NCBI RefSeq assembly: GCF_003852495.1
Contig: NZ_QAJI01000003.1
Span: 594,687 to 658,686, forward strand
Length of the DNA stretch: 64,000 nt
Direction: 5' to 3'
Origin: Taibaiella sp. KBW10
Lineage (GTDB): Bacteria; Bacteroidota; Bacteroidia; Chitinophagales; Chitinophagaceae
Each line of letters opens with the position of its first letter. Position 1 is the first letter of the stretch. The notes under the pieces were generated by a model that had not been told where the DNA came from, ran no database searches, and saw nothing but the letters and a program-made list of their open reading frames with translations. This document shows, piece after piece, positions 35,293 to 43,913 of this stretch. The translations under genes were made by a program, and so were the position numbers.

Positions 35293-36921
35293 CTATTTAA
35301 TGCCTTTTTTCGCAAAATAGTCTATAATTTGTTTTGAGGGTTTATTTTCAGGATCTAAAGCCTGTATTTTTTTAGAATAGTCTACAGCACCTCTACCATC
35401 GTTCTTGTTATAACTTACCAATGCAAGGTATTCATATGCAGTGATTTCATCTTCTTTTTTACGTGCTTCGCCTGCTTTCGGTGCTTTGTTTAACCATGCT
35501 TTAAATGGCTCAACAGCAGTTCCCGTTTTTGCCTCCGGATCCTGAGCGGCAGCAATACGCGCCAACCAGAAGTACCCTACATTTTCTTCAGGGTATTTGG
35601 CATTAAAGGTCTCCAATCCTGTTTTTGCTTTGGTCAGATCTTTAGCGAAATACGCATAATAACCTGCATTGAAATAATCCAAAGGAGAAGCTTCCGGATA
35701 TGCTTTTACCAGTTTGTCATACCATTCTGATACTTTAGCCCAGTTTTTGGTCTCTTTATATCCGTCTGCGATCTTACGATACAAAGCGGTTTTATCTTCG
35801 TCTGTATTTTTCGCTAATGCTTTTACATAATACTCCTCTGCCGTTGCCGTGTATTTAGCCGCATTAGCTTCATCAGACTTAGATAAGGCGTTATTTACAT
35901 AAGCGTAGTACAAATCATCCTCGTAAGTAAAATCCTTAGGATCTTTTACCAGGCTGCGGTATTTATCAAAGCTTACTAATGCCTCCGCATAGTTGTTATC
36001 CTGATATTGCGCATAGGCTAAACCTCTGTATAAAGTCGGCGTTTTTTCACCTTGACCTTGTGCAATTAACTCTTTGTATTTAGCAGTAGCTTCTTTATAG
36101 TTTTGCGTTAAATACAGGATATTACCGTATCTCAGCTGGTCTAAGGTTGTTTTATCAGACAATTTCAGGTATTCTTCAATGTTCTGTTTCGCCAACTCAT
36201 ATTTACCGCTTCTGTAGTACACTTCGGCCAAATCACCATAAGGCAAAGGATTTTCCTTATCAGCATCTTTCGCCTGGCTATAGCTTTCCAGAGCCTCTTT
36301 GTACTGACGGGCATTCAACCATAATAAACCTTTACGGGCATACGCCAGAGAGTTTGATCCACCTATTTTGATGGCTTCATCAAACACCTGAGTTGCTTCT
36401 CCGTTAGAAGCCCCGGTATTTTGTCTCATTAAGGCATCACCTAAACCGATCAGCAATTCTGCATTATCCGATTTTTTCTCTTTTGCCGTTTTGTACCAAG
36501 CTACCGCTTCGTCCAATTTTGTAGCTGTTTTGCTATAGGTAATAGCATCTGCGGCCACTTTATATTTTTCCCAGTCTTTCTTCTTTGCTCCGTCAACGAT
36601 TTCCTGTAACATTTTGAATGCTTCATCGCCTTTTCCTTCTGCAAATAATACACGGGCAGTACCTGCCTGGTTATAGAAATCTTTCGGGAATTTTGCAAAG
36701 CTCGCTTTCGCAGCATTAACATCTCCCTCTCCTAACTGTACTAAACCAAAGTAGTAATTCGCTTCGGGGCTGGAAGCGGATAAAGGCTGCAAAGCAGCGT
36801 GTGCACTACTGTATCGCTCGTAGCTTAAAAATTTCTTTCCTGTCTCTAATGATTGCGCATTAACGTCATACACTACTGCAGATGCAGCTGTAGCCGCCAA
36901 TACTGTGATGAATGTTCTCAT
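35293..36921 (-). CDS. Secreted TPR-repeat protein
   Basis: A 542-residue protein with an N-terminal signal (…AVVYDVNAQ). The rest is about a dozen tetratricopeptide repeats, visible as recurrent A-x-Y-x-K/R-x-G-L and A-L-x-x-Y/F helices (AYARKGLLWLNARQYKEALESYSQA, PYGDLAEVYYRSGKYELAKQNIEEY, YFNAGYYAYFAKDLTKAKTGLE). TPR proteins act as scaffolds; this one should be periplasmic. It lies 54 nt downstream of a PstS-like lipoprotein gene. In many Bacteroidota a PstS-like/TPR pair follows exbB-exbD-tonB, but no such genes are upstream here. Confidence 0.85.
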   Translation of the reverse strand: MRTFITVLAATAASAVVYDVNAQSLETGKKFLSYERYSSAHAALQPLSASSPEANYYFGLVQLGEGDVNAAKASFAKFPKDFYNQAGTARVLFAEGKGDEAFKMLQEIVDGAKKKDWEKYKVAADAITYSKTATKLDEAVAWYKTAKEKKSDNAELLIGLGDALMRQNTGASNGEATQVFDEAIKIGGSNSLAYARKGLLWLNARQYKEALESYSQAKDADKENPLPYGDLAEVYYRSGKYELAKQNIEEYLKLSDKTTLDQLRYGNILYLTQNYKEATAKYKELIAQGQGEKTPTLYRGLAYAQYQDNNYAEALVSFDKYRSLVKDPKDFTYEDDLYYAYVNNALSKSDEANAAKYTATAEEYYVKALAKNTDEDKTALYRKIADGYKETKNWAKVSEWYDKLVKAYPEASPLDYFNAGYYAYFAKDLTKAKTGLETFNAKYPEENVGYFWLARIAAAQDPEAKTGTAVEPFKAWLNKAPKAGEARKKEDEITAYEYLALVSYNKNDGRGAVDYSKKIQALDPENKPSKQIIDYFAKKGIK

Positions 36922-36975
36922 TTGTTTATTTTTCGTTTACTAATTTAATTGAATAATATAGATGCATTCCCTGCC

Positions 36976-37899
36976 TTAAGGTTTAATACCCACTTCGCGG
37001 ATAATAAGTTGTACTTGTAAAGGTTGCATCATCGCTTTGTTGATGACTAACTGCCCGACCTCACTGGTTAAAAAGTTGGCAAATCCCGCACCCAGTTCCG
37101 ATTCTTGTCTTACGGTAAAGTATAGTTTACGCACCAAAGGATAGTCTTTCAATGCGATACTCGCCTGATAAGGCTTGATGAATTGTAAGGTAGAATCGTT
37201 TTGCAAAGACACTACTTTAATATCGCTTCTAAAGGTACCATAACCGACATTACTTTTCGGATCAAAGGCATGTGACATTCCGATAAGCCCTACGGCATCA
37301 GGATTGGCCGCCACATATTTAATCACTTCTTCGTTTGTATTCGCCGCAAAGAGTTGCGCAGACAATTGCTGTCCCGGTATCAAAGAGTCTGTTATATAAC
37401 GTGCAATACTACCGTTTTTATTATCGACGACCACATTATACTTTCGGGCAAAAGTACCGGTAAGGATTGATTTAAGTTGACCAACAGTCATCAGAGAATC
37501 CTTAGCCGCGTTATTCACAATAACAACAATTGCGTCTTGTGCAATGGCTACCGACCTGGTATAGATGTTTTTGGATTCGCAGGCTTTTGTTTCCTGAGCA
37601 GATAAGGGCCTGGTCGTCAGAATCATTTTCACCTTGCCCTCAAACAGTTGGGCAAAACATTCGCTTTCGGGCAAATAGGCTGCATTGATCTTGGCATTGG
37701 GGTAAGAGGAATCAAACACATTAATTTCCTGTGTCACCACAGGTTTATAGCTTTCATCCACAGCAATGTTGATGCTGCCCGAAGTGCGTGTTTCTGCATT
37801 TTTGGTATCGGTTGCTGCCGGTGTACTATTACCGCCGCAGGAAGACCATATCAAAACGCTGCCTATCCCAAAAAGGGAGTATAAGATGTATTTTTTCAT
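36976..37899 (-). CDS. PstS-like phosphate-type substrate-binding lipoprotein
   Basis: A 307-residue lipoprotein (lipobox WSSC, Cys21). It is a PBP-like domain of the PstS type: GSINIAVDESYKPVVTQEINVFDSSYP, AYLPESECFAQLFEGKVKMILTTRPL, VNNAAKDSLMTVGQLKSILTG and VGYGTFRSDIKVVSL. The start at 37899 removes 14 residues that would spoil the signal peptide. No pstC/A/B transporter is adjacent, so uptake is not implied; lone forms may be sensors or partners of TonB systems. A TAATTTTG -7-like box lies at 37928-37921. Confidence 0.85.
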   Translation of the reverse strand: MKKYILYSLFGIGSVLIWSSCGGNSTPAATDTKNAETRTSGSINIAVDESYKPVVTQEINVFDSSYPNAKINAAYLPESECFAQLFEGKVKMILTTRPLSAQETKACESKNIYTRSVAIAQDAIVVIVNNAAKDSLMTVGQLKSILTGTFARKYNVVVDNKNGSIARYITDSLIPGQQLSAQLFAANTNEEVIKYVAANPDAVGLIGMSHAFDPKSNVGYGTFRSDIKVVSLQNDSTLQFIKPYQASIALKDYPLVRKLYFTVRQESELGAGFANFLTSEVGQLVINKAMMQPLQVQLIIREVGIKP

Positions 37900-37941
37900 T
37901 CTTTTGCTATGCAATAATAGCAAAATTAAATATTTAGCCAT

Positions 37942-38182
37942 TCTATTTTTTTTGCTTAATAACTATTATTTAACAGCTGAACCCGCTTATACAGCCCTCA
38001 AATGGAGACGTAGAAAGCATGAATTTCCACACATATTTATACCTTACATCTAAGCCGATCCTTTGCCCCAAGGGAGCCTACTCAGTGTGATACTTCGTTC
38101 TTTTATTATAAAAACAATCTTAGGGTACCCTACTATATGATTGTCCCTATAAAACTATCTTAAACTTTTTGAAAGCCGTATT
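37942..38182. other. Divergent intergenic region
   Basis: Lies between the minus-strand PstS-like gene and the plus-strand tpx gene. AT-rich, with no gene or RNA recognised; it presumably carries both promoters. Confidence 0.4.
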
Positions 38183-38209
38183 TTTGATTCCCTTGAAAAC
38201 GTATCTTTG
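38183..38209 (+). promoter_or_regulatory. Candidate tpx promoter
   Basis: An exact -7 box TATCTTTG at 38202-38209, 31 nt before the tpx ATG. A TTTG lies at 38183-38186 but with only 15 nt spacing, shorter than the usual 19-21, so the -33 assignment is weak. Confidence 0.45.
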
Positions 38210-38240
38210 GCTAATAATCATTAAAAAATAAATTTCAATT

Positions 38241-38738
38241 ATGGCTCAAATAGCATTTAAAGGCAATCCGGCGCATACGGTCGGAAACTTACCGGAAGTG
38301 GGTACCGAAGCACACGCATTCACTCTGACTACTGCAGGTTTAGAAAACAAGAGCCTGACTGACTATAAAGGGAAGAAAGTGGTCTTGAATATTTTCCCAA
38401 GCGTAGATACCGGTGTATGTGCTGCTTCTGTAAGAAAATTCAATGAGAAAGCCAGTTCTTTGGAGAATACGGTTGTGGTAAATATCTCTAAAGATTTACC
38501 TTTTGCCTTGAATCGTTTTTGTGCTGCTGAAGGTTTGGAAAATGTAGAAAATCTTTCTGATTTCAAAAGTACTTTCGGTGCTGATTATGGCGTAACGCTT
38601 ACGGATAGCCCTTTACAAGGATTGTTGAGCAGAGCGGTTGTCGTTATTAATGAAAACGGAACAGTAACTTATACAGAACAAGTACCGGATATTACCTCCG
38701 AACCCAATTATGAAGCAGCATTAAATGCGCTGAAATAA
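38241..38738 (+). CDS. tpx: Thiol peroxidase Tpx
   Basis: A 165-residue atypical 2-Cys peroxiredoxin that reduces hydroperoxides with thioredoxin. The peroxidatic Cys60 lies in PSVDTGVCAASVRKFNEKA and the resolving Cys94 in NRFCAAEGLENV, the same spacing as E. coli Tpx. FGADYGVTLTDSPLQGLLSRAVVVI is also typical. Cytoplasmic or periplasmic without a signal peptide, so cytoplasmic here. Monocistronic, followed by a strong terminator. Confidence 0.97.
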   Translation: MAQIAFKGNPAHTVGNLPEVGTEAHAFTLTTAGLENKSLTDYKGKKVVLNIFPSVDTGVCAASVRKFNEKASSLENTVVVNISKDLPFALNRFCAAEGLENVENLSDFKSTFGADYGVTLTDSPLQGLLSRAVVVINENGTVTYTEQVPDITSEPNYEAALNALK

Positions 38739-38754
38739 AAGATGATCTTTCTTT

Positions 38755-38797
38755 AAAGCAACAGGCTAAAAGTAGTTTACTTTTAGCCTGTTGCTTT
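38755..38797. terminator. Terminator of tpx, 20-bp perfect hairpin
   Basis: 38755-38774 pairs perfectly with 38778-38797 around a 3-nt loop, with A and T runs at the ends; 17 nt after the tpx stop codon. Confidence 0.9.
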
Positions 38798-38840
38798 TTA
38801 CAATTTACCGTACTCATAAATCCGAAACGTCCCACAGCAG

Positions 38841-39407
38841 ATGATCCAGCACTATCTTGAACAGTTTAATGTTTTTACTACGGAAGAAATTACAGAGATC
38901 CTGTCACTTTTTGAAATCCGTAAGGTGCAGAAGCATGATTTCTTTATCCGGGAGGGGGAACGATGCCGGGAGATCGCCTTTATCACATCTGGGCTTTTCC
39001 GGTCTTATTATGTGTCTGATACCGGTACGGAAACGACCTATTGTTTCCGCTTTGAACAGGAGTTCCTGGCGGCTTATTCTTCTTTTATCACCGGTAAGGG
39101 CAGCCTCGAAAATATGCAAGCACTCAGCGCGGCCTCTTTATACGTAATCCAAAAAAGTGCCATTGATACTTATCTTAGCGAGAAGCCTAACTGGATCCGG
39201 TTTTTGAAAATTATTGCTGAACAGCAATATATCGAACTGGAACAAAGGGTCTTTCAATTACAGAAAGACAGTGCCCTAAAACGTTATCGCGCGCTGCTGG
39301 ACCATCAGCCGGAATATATACGCGACATCCCTTTACAGCACCTTGCTTCTTACCTGGGCATTACCCAAAGACACCTCAGCAGAATACGAAAAGAAATTAT
39401 GTTTTAG
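38841..39407 (+). CDS. Crp/Fnr-family transcriptional regulator
   Basis: A 188-residue regulator with an N-terminal cyclic-nucleotide-binding-like beta roll (about 10-115: KVQKHDFFIREGERCREIAFITSGLFR and YCFRFEQEFLAAYSSFITG) and a short C-terminal helix-turn-helix (PLQHLASYLGITQRHLSRIRKEI). Small Crp-like proteins of this type are common in Bacteroidota. The usual cAMP-contact residues are not evident, so the ligand is unknown. The quinone-reductase-like gene follows after 67 nt and has its own -7 box; it may be the target. Confidence 0.88.
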   Translation: MIQHYLEQFNVFTTEEITEILSLFEIRKVQKHDFFIREGERCREIAFITSGLFRSYYVSDTGTETTYCFRFEQEFLAAYSSFITGKGSLENMQALSAASLYVIQKSAIDTYLSEKPNWIRFLKIIAEQQYIELEQRVFQLQKDSALKRYRALLDHQPEYIRDIPLQHLASYLGITQRHLSRIRKEIMF

Positions 39408-39441
39408 ACATTTGTCCTACCACATTGCCCCTCCCTCCCAC

Positions 39442-39449
39442 TACCTTTG
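39442..39449 (+). promoter_or_regulatory. TACCTTTG -7 promoter element
   Basis: Consensus -7 box 25 nt before the ATG at 39475. No TTG/TTTG at the right distance; nearest are TTG at 39425-39427 (14-nt spacing) and TTTG at 39411 (27-nt spacing). Confidence 0.45.
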
Positions 39450-39474
39450 CTTTGTATAAAACAACAGTAGTCAT

Positions 39475-40050
39475 ATGAATATCGTGATCATTAACGGGCA
39501 TCCAAACCCGGACGCTTTTAACTTCGGGATCGCCGCAGCATATCGCGAGGGAGCACTGGCATCCGGTGCAAACGTAGCAGAGATTATCATCGCAGATCTG
39601 GAATTTAATCCTAACCTGCAATACGGCTATCAGCAAAGAACCGAATGGGAACCTGATCTGGTGGCCGCATGGGAAAAGATACAATGGGCCGATCACCTGG
39701 TGTGGGTACATCCGGTTTGGTGGGGCGGCTTACCGGCCATCACGAAAGGATTTATTGACCGGGTATTCCTACCGGGCAAGGCCTTTCAGTACCGGGCAAA
39801 TTCGGTTTGGTGGGATAAACTACTTAAGGGTAAATCAGCGCACATCATCACCACTTTAGATCAGCCTTCCTGGTACTATCGTTTTTCTTTCGGAAGACCC
39901 AGCGTCAATCAACTTAAGCAATCAACCCTGGCCTTTTGTGGAATCAGCCCGGTAAAAGTCACCTATGTGGGTGTAATCAAAACCGCTGATGCCCCAAAGC
40001 GTGCAAAGTGGTTGCGTAAAATCCATGATCTGGGTATGCGCCGGAAATGA
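39475..40050 (+). CDS. NAD(P)H-dependent flavodoxin-fold oxidoreductase
   Basis: A 191-residue enzyme of the NQO1/MdaB/YwrO type. The FAD/FMN-binding loop MNIVIINGHPNPDAFN, the WADHLVWVHPVWWGGLPAITKGFIDRVFLPGKAF motif (W-x2-HPxWWxxxPAxxKGFxDRVF, given here in part) and GISPVKVTYVGVIK are characteristic. Such enzymes reduce quinones by two electrons and protect against electrophile or quinone stress. Placed just after a Crp-like regulator. The exact substrate is unknown. Confidence 0.9.
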   Translation: MNIVIINGHPNPDAFNFGIAAAYREGALASGANVAEIIIADLEFNPNLQYGYQQRTEWEPDLVAAWEKIQWADHLVWVHPVWWGGLPAITKGFIDRVFLPGKAFQYRANSVWWDKLLKGKSAHIITTLDQPSWYYRFSFGRPSVNQLKQSTLAFCGISPVKVTYVGVIKTADAPKRAKWLRKIHDLGMRRK

Positions 40051-40085
40051 ACATACTAAGCCAAAATCGGCTTTTGAAAACAAAA

Positions 40086-40141
40086 AAAGATCGTTTACGC
40101 GCTAAGGAATGCTATTATTCCTTAGCGTGTAAACGATCTTT
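40086..40141. terminator. Bidirectional terminator, 25-bp hairpin
   Basis: 40086-40110 pairs with 40117-40141 with a single G-T pair and a 6-nt loop; A/T runs on both sides. It separates convergent genes ending at 40050 (+) and 40168 (-). Confidence 0.9.
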
Positions 40142-40167
40142 AATATTGTCAAGATTACCGCAGCGTT

Positions 40168-40914
40168 TTAATAAACGTGCTGTCCCCCATTAATCGCATA
40201 ATTTGCGCCTGTAATAAAGGCTGTATCCCGCGCGGCCAGGAAAGAGACTAAATGCGCAATCTCACCGGTGCCACCCAAACGGCCTACCGGAATACCGGCG
40301 ATAATTTTATTACGCACTTCTTCCGGTACTGCCATCACCATATCGGTAGCCACATAACCGGGAGAAATAGTATTTACTGTAATGCCTTTATTGGCTACTT
40401 CGATCGCCAGGGTCTTTGTGATTCCATGCATTCCCGCTTTTGCGGCAGCGTAGTTCACCTGACCAAATTGTGCTCTTTGCCCGTTTACCGAAGATATATT
40501 CACAATACGGCCATAATTCTGGTCGATCATCTGATTGATCACATGACGGCAACAATTAAACACACTCGTCAGGTTTGTGGCAATAACATCCTGCCAGTTT
40601 TCCTTACTCATTTTCTTAAAAATACCGTCTTTGGTAATCCCTGCATTGTTGACCAAAATGTCTACCACACCATGATCTTGTTCGATGGCCTTAATCATTT
40701 GCTCGACGGCATCATAATCACAAACATCTGCTTTATACAAATAAAACTGGTACCCTTCTGCTTCCATTTTCTTTTTCCATTCCTGTGCTTTCTCTTCAGA
40801 GCGGTAATTGGCGCAGACGATATAGCCGTCTTCGCTCAGTCGTTTACAAATATGCGTCCCTAATCCTCCGGTAGCTCCTGTTACAAGTGCAATGTGTTGG
40901 TTTTCCGTATTCAT
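40168..40914 (-). CDS. phaB: Acetoacetyl-CoA reductase / FabG-type short-chain dehydrogenase
   Basis: A 248-residue short-chain dehydrogenase. NAD(P) site TGATGGLGTHIC, NNAGITKDGIFKKM, and a catalytic Ser-Tyr-Lys set in NISSVNGQ and NYAAAKAG. The stretch NISSVNGQRAQFGQVNYAAAKAGMHG and SPGYVATDM are close to PhaB (PhbB), which reduces acetoacetyl-CoA to 3-hydroxybutyryl-CoA for polyhydroxybutyrate; the end is FITGANYAINGGQHVY. The ATG at 40914 was chosen over 40950. No phaC or phaA is nearby, so a FabG-like or other role remains possible. Confidence 0.85.
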   Translation of the reverse strand: MNTENQHIALVTGATGGLGTHICKRLSEDGYIVCANYRSEEKAQEWKKKMEAEGYQFYLYKADVCDYDAVEQMIKAIEQDHGVVDILVNNAGITKDGIFKKMSKENWQDVIATNLTSVFNCCRHVINQMIDQNYGRIVNISSVNGQRAQFGQVNYAAAKAGMHGITKTLAIEVANKGITVNTISPGYVATDMVMAVPEEVRNKIIAGIPVGRLGGTGEIAHLVSFLAARDTAFITGANYAINGGQHVY

Positions 40915-40982
40915 ATTTTTTTCTTTAAAGTTAGGGTAACTTAATGACAATAAGGCATTATCGTTTTATGAAAAAAACAGTT

Positions 40983-41669
40983 TTATAAAGCGGGTAATTT
41001 CCGCGCTCCGCCCCAATCTAAGCGGCCACCCATGGTCCCTCTGATGGATTGCCAGCGGCTTTCTTTTTCGTTTAAAGGAACAAAAGGGGAAATGCGCATG
41101 TTGCCCGTATCAATAGTGGGATTGAGTTGTTCATAATTTTTCAAAGTATCCGCAATAAAAGGCAGGTGCACAATATCGGTTTCAAAACGCCTTGTGGTGA
41201 ATCGCTTCAACAAGATGCTTTGTACGGGATCTGTGCAAAGCACAATGGTCTTAAAACCTTGTTGCTGCGCAATTTTATAACTGTAGTAGATATTTTCAGT
41301 ACTATGTTGTGCTTGCGTTTCATAAAAGATATGCGCCTCGGGAATACCCAAAGCCAAAGCATAGAGGCCCATAATCCGGGCTTCTACATAAGGACTATGT
41401 ACTCCTCCTCCTGAAAAAATAATATTACGAACAATACCTAGTTCATATAAATGGTAAGCCCACAGCACCCTTGCCTTCATAAGCCGGTCCCAGGCCTTCC
41501 CATCAAAAGGATAACCGGGCACGATTGCGGCATCGAAGGTCTGCCCTTCACTTACTACCTGCCGGTACCGCTTCTGCGGCCGTTTTTGGGTGTAATAGCC
41601 GCAAGAAGACCACAAACCCACGCCCACAATCAAACCTGCCCATAACCCTGTACTCTTTATTTTCTTCAT
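40983..41669 (-). CDS. YdcF/SanA-family (DUF218) lipoprotein
   Basis: A 228-residue protein with a lipoprotein-type signal (MKKIKSTG…LWSSC) and a DUF218 domain: FDAAIVPGYPFDGKAWDRLMKARVLWAY, NIIFSGGGVHSPYVEARIMG, the catalytic-like HSTENIYYSYKIAQQQG and KTIVLCTDPVQSILLKRF. The family includes ElyC and SanA, which affect envelope and peptidoglycan-lipid carrier metabolism. The start at 41669 was chosen because it gives a clean lipoprotein signal; the frame runs on to 41780. It lies 68 nt upstream of phaB on the same strand and may share its transcript. Confidence 0.85.
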   Translation of the reverse strand: MKKIKSTGLWAGLIVGVGLWSSCGYYTQKRPQKRYRQVVSEGQTFDAAIVPGYPFDGKAWDRLMKARVLWAYHLYELGIVRNIIFSGGGVHSPYVEARIMGLYALALGIPEAHIFYETQAQHSTENIYYSYKIAQQQGFKTIVLCTDPVQSILLKRFTTRRFETDIVHLPFIADTLKNYEQLNPTIDTGNMRISPFVPLNEKESRWQSIRGTMGGRLDWGGARKLPAL

Positions 41670-41970
41670 GTGCTGTATTAAATGACCTATAACGAATATA
41701 AGAAACATACGCTTAATTGGTGTAAGCGGTTTGCGTGGTTTTTTATAGCGGTTATTTTCTTGCGCTTCCCTCTGCTGCAATCACAAGTATATGGGGCCAT
41801 ATATAAAAAATATTCTCCAATACTTTACACTTTAATTTAAAAAAATTACGAGAAAAATAAACAATTATATTACTCTATAAATTAACAGTTTATAAAATTA
41901 TTACATAGCTTTACTTATTGTTAATAGGATTTTTTTAACATTTAGAAAAACACATGATTAAAATTCAAAA

Positions 41971-43179
41971 ATGAACCAAATGAAACACATGTACACAACG
42001 CTTACCCGTGCAGGACTTGTAGCGGCATTATTATTTGCCGGTCAGACTGTAAAGGCACAGAACAATATCGGTATCGGTACCGGTAGCCCCAATGCCAGCG
42101 CCAAACTGGACATCAGCAGTACAACCCAGGGATTGCTGGCGCCCCGTATGACCCTCAGTCAAAGAGGTGCCATCAGTAGCCCCGCAACCGGCTTGCTGAT
42201 TTTTCAAACGGATAATACACCGGGATTCTATTATTATACCGGTAGTGCCTGGCAATATATGGACCCTTCGGGTGGTGGCGCCAGTGCCGCTGCTGACCTA
42301 TATGGTAATGGCGCAGAAGGTGTATTGACCATATCTGCAAATACTGATTGGACAAGCAGTCCTCCTGCCAATCTTAATCTTCAATATTCCAGCATTACCA
42401 TCAATTCCGGAGCTACCCTTACGGTACCCAGTGGTATCAAAATCAGATGTAGTGGCAATGTGACGATCAACGGTACGATTACGGTAGAGCCCAATTTAAA
42501 TACCCCTAAAGGTACAGGCGGGGAAAAAGGCATCGCCCGGAATAGTGCAGTTTATAACGACCCAACAGCCATTTCGATGGCTTGTCGCGCGGCAGTAGTA
42601 AACAGCTTGATCAATGTGCCTGAAGTTGGTGGGGGCAGTGGTGCCGGAGCGATTACCGGCAATACCAATGGCGGCGGCGGCGGCGGTTCTCTTGCGATCT
42701 ATGCTAAGGGTACCATTACCGTGGCGGCATCCGGTATCATTAATGCCAACGGCGCAAACGCAGTTAACCTCGATGCAGCAAACTCCCAGGGTTCCGGCGG
42801 TGGCGGTGGTGGCTTGGTCGTCTTGCTCTCTAAAGGCGCCATGAGTATAGCTGGTACGATTAATGCAAAAGGCGGCAACGGTAGTGACGGCATTTGGGTT
42901 TCCGGCTCTATGCGCTCTGGCGGCGGCGGTGGTGGCGGCGGTATCGTATGTCTGGTTTCTACAGCAACGCCTACTGTGGGTGGTAGCATTCAATTATCCG
43001 GCGGAACAGGAGGGGCAACCACGGCAAGTGGTACCGGAACCGGCAATTTAGGTGGCAACGGTGGTGCTTCTGGCGGTAATGGCGGCAGTGGTGGTGTGAC
43101 AGGAACATCAAGTGCTTCTGCAGGCTCTGTAGGTTTCTCCAAATACATTGTTACCTCTGCACCGGAAAATATATATTAA
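41971..43179 (+). CDS. Secreted glycine-rich protein with tail-fibre-like N-terminal head
   Basis: A 402-residue exported protein. Signal peptide ends VKAQ. Residues 31-98 (NNIGIGTGSPNASAKLDI, STTQGLLAPRMT, GLLIFQTDNTPGFYYY) form the head domain seen in many Bacteroidota proteins related to phage tail fibres. Then come beta-solenoid-like repeats (TISANTDW, SSITINSGATLTVPSG, GNVTINGTITV) and, from about 215, three poly-Gly tracts (GGGGGGS, GSGGGGGGL, GGGGGGGGI), each followed by a short strand pattern, ending in a GGxGG-rich tail. The glycine arrangement suggests a polyglycine-II or solenoid fibre. No T9SS sorting domain. First of a three-gene set. Confidence 0.75.
   Translation: MNQMKHMYTTLTRAGLVAALLFAGQTVKAQNNIGIGTGSPNASAKLDISSTTQGLLAPRMTLSQRGAISSPATGLLIFQTDNTPGFYYYTGSAWQYMDPSGGGASAAADLYGNGAEGVLTISANTDWTSSPPANLNLQYSSITINSGATLTVPSGIKIRCSGNVTINGTITVEPNLNTPKGTGGEKGIARNSAVYNDPTAISMACRAAVVNSLINVPEVGGGSGAGAITGNTNGGGGGGSLAIYAKGTITVAASGIINANGANAVNLDAANSQGSGGGGGGLVVLLSKGAMSIAGTINAKGGNGSDGIWVSGSMRSGGGGGGGGIVCLVSTATPTVGGSIQLSGGTGGATTASGTGTGNLGGNGGASGGNGGSGGVTGTSSASAGSVGFSKYIVTSAPENIY
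42055..42260 (+). repeat. Tail-fibre-like head module, copy 1
   Basis: Codes for the head domain after the signal peptide; closely similar to 43292-43490 in the next gene, with most residues identical (NNx[26 protein letters not shown]). Confidence 0.75.
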
Positions 43180-43216
43180 AACAAATCATTCTCTTCTCAA
43201 TTAAAAATAACTCAAG

Positions 43217-43873
43217 ATGAATATTTTACCAACTTCAATCAAACAGATCTTGGTGATCGCAGTACTTTTTTTAAGTAGCTACAGTTTAAACGCGCAAAAC
43301 AATGTGGGTATCGGAACGATAACCCCTAATGCCAGTGCCAAGCTGGAAATAAACAGTACGACACAAGGCGTCTTAGTACCCCGTATGACCGCTGCGCAGC
43401 GTATCGCGATCAGTAGCCCGGCTAATGGATTGCTGGTATACCAAACCGACGGTGCCGCAGGATTTTATTTCTACAACAGCAGCTGGATTTCTTTAAGTAC
43501 TTATAGTTTACCGGCACAGAGCGGCAATTCAGGTAAAGTATTGAAAACGGATGGCAGCAATGCTACCTGGCAGGATGCAGTAACAACCAGCCCTGTAAGA
43601 TACTATATCTGTGTCAATGGAATTTTTCCTTCATCAGATCATTTGGGCGGAGAATATATTTCTCTCGGACAGATTGTGATGAGCGCGATAACCAGTCCCG
43701 CATACGAGAATCCAACCGGAAGCTTCAGAGCCTGCAATGGTCAATTACTGCCTATTGCTCAAAACCAAGCGCTGTTTGCCCTTATAGGAACCAGTTATGG
43801 TGGTGACGGCATTAATACTTTTGCTCTACCCAATCTGAATAATCCTGCAAAAGTGCTTATTGGCCGTCCTTAA
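43217..43873 (+). CDS. Secreted phage-tail-collar domain protein
   Basis: A 218-residue exported protein. After a signal peptide (…SLNAQ) it repeats the head module of the previous gene ([30 protein letters not shown]). The C-terminal part, from about 150, is a Tail_Collar domain: [51 protein letters not shown]-type sequence near 173-200, and [19 protein letters not shown] at the end. Tail-collar proteins occur in phage tails and in bacterial microcystin-related (MdpB) surface proteins. There is no phage gene nearby and the signal peptide points to export, so this is a host-encoded surface protein. 37 nt after the glycine-rich gene. Confidence 0.82.
   Translation: MNILPTSIKQILVIAVLFLSSYSLNAQNNVGIGTITPNASAKLEINSTTQGVLVPRMTAAQRIAISSPANGLLVYQTDGAAGFYFYNSSWISLSTYSLPAQSGNSGKVLKTDGSNATWQDAVTTSPVRYYICVNGIFPSSDHLGGEYISLGQIVMSAITSPAYENPTGSFRACNGQLLPIAQNQALFALIGTSYGGDGINTFALPNLNNPAKVLIGRP
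43292..43490 (+). repeat. Tail-fibre-like head module, copy 2
   Basis: Partner of 42055-42260; likely a within-locus duplication. Confidence 0.75.
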
Positions 43874-43913
43874 GCGACACCTCTTTACCTCAAATTTTTA
43901 AATAATTATACAA

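Noticed and set aside
42496-42993. Long minus-strand frames opposite the glycine-rich gene
   Set aside because: They arise from the GGC/GGT-rich codons of the real gene, giving Pro/Ala/Thr-rich shadows.
41971-43873. A prophage or tailocin because of tail-fibre and tail-collar domains
   Set aside because: Signal peptides are present, and no capsid, sheath, baseplate, terminase, lysis or integrase genes occur in the region.
43217-43873. Naming the tail-collar protein as a microcystin-dependent protein
   Set aside because: The domain is shared but there is no evidence for that specific function.
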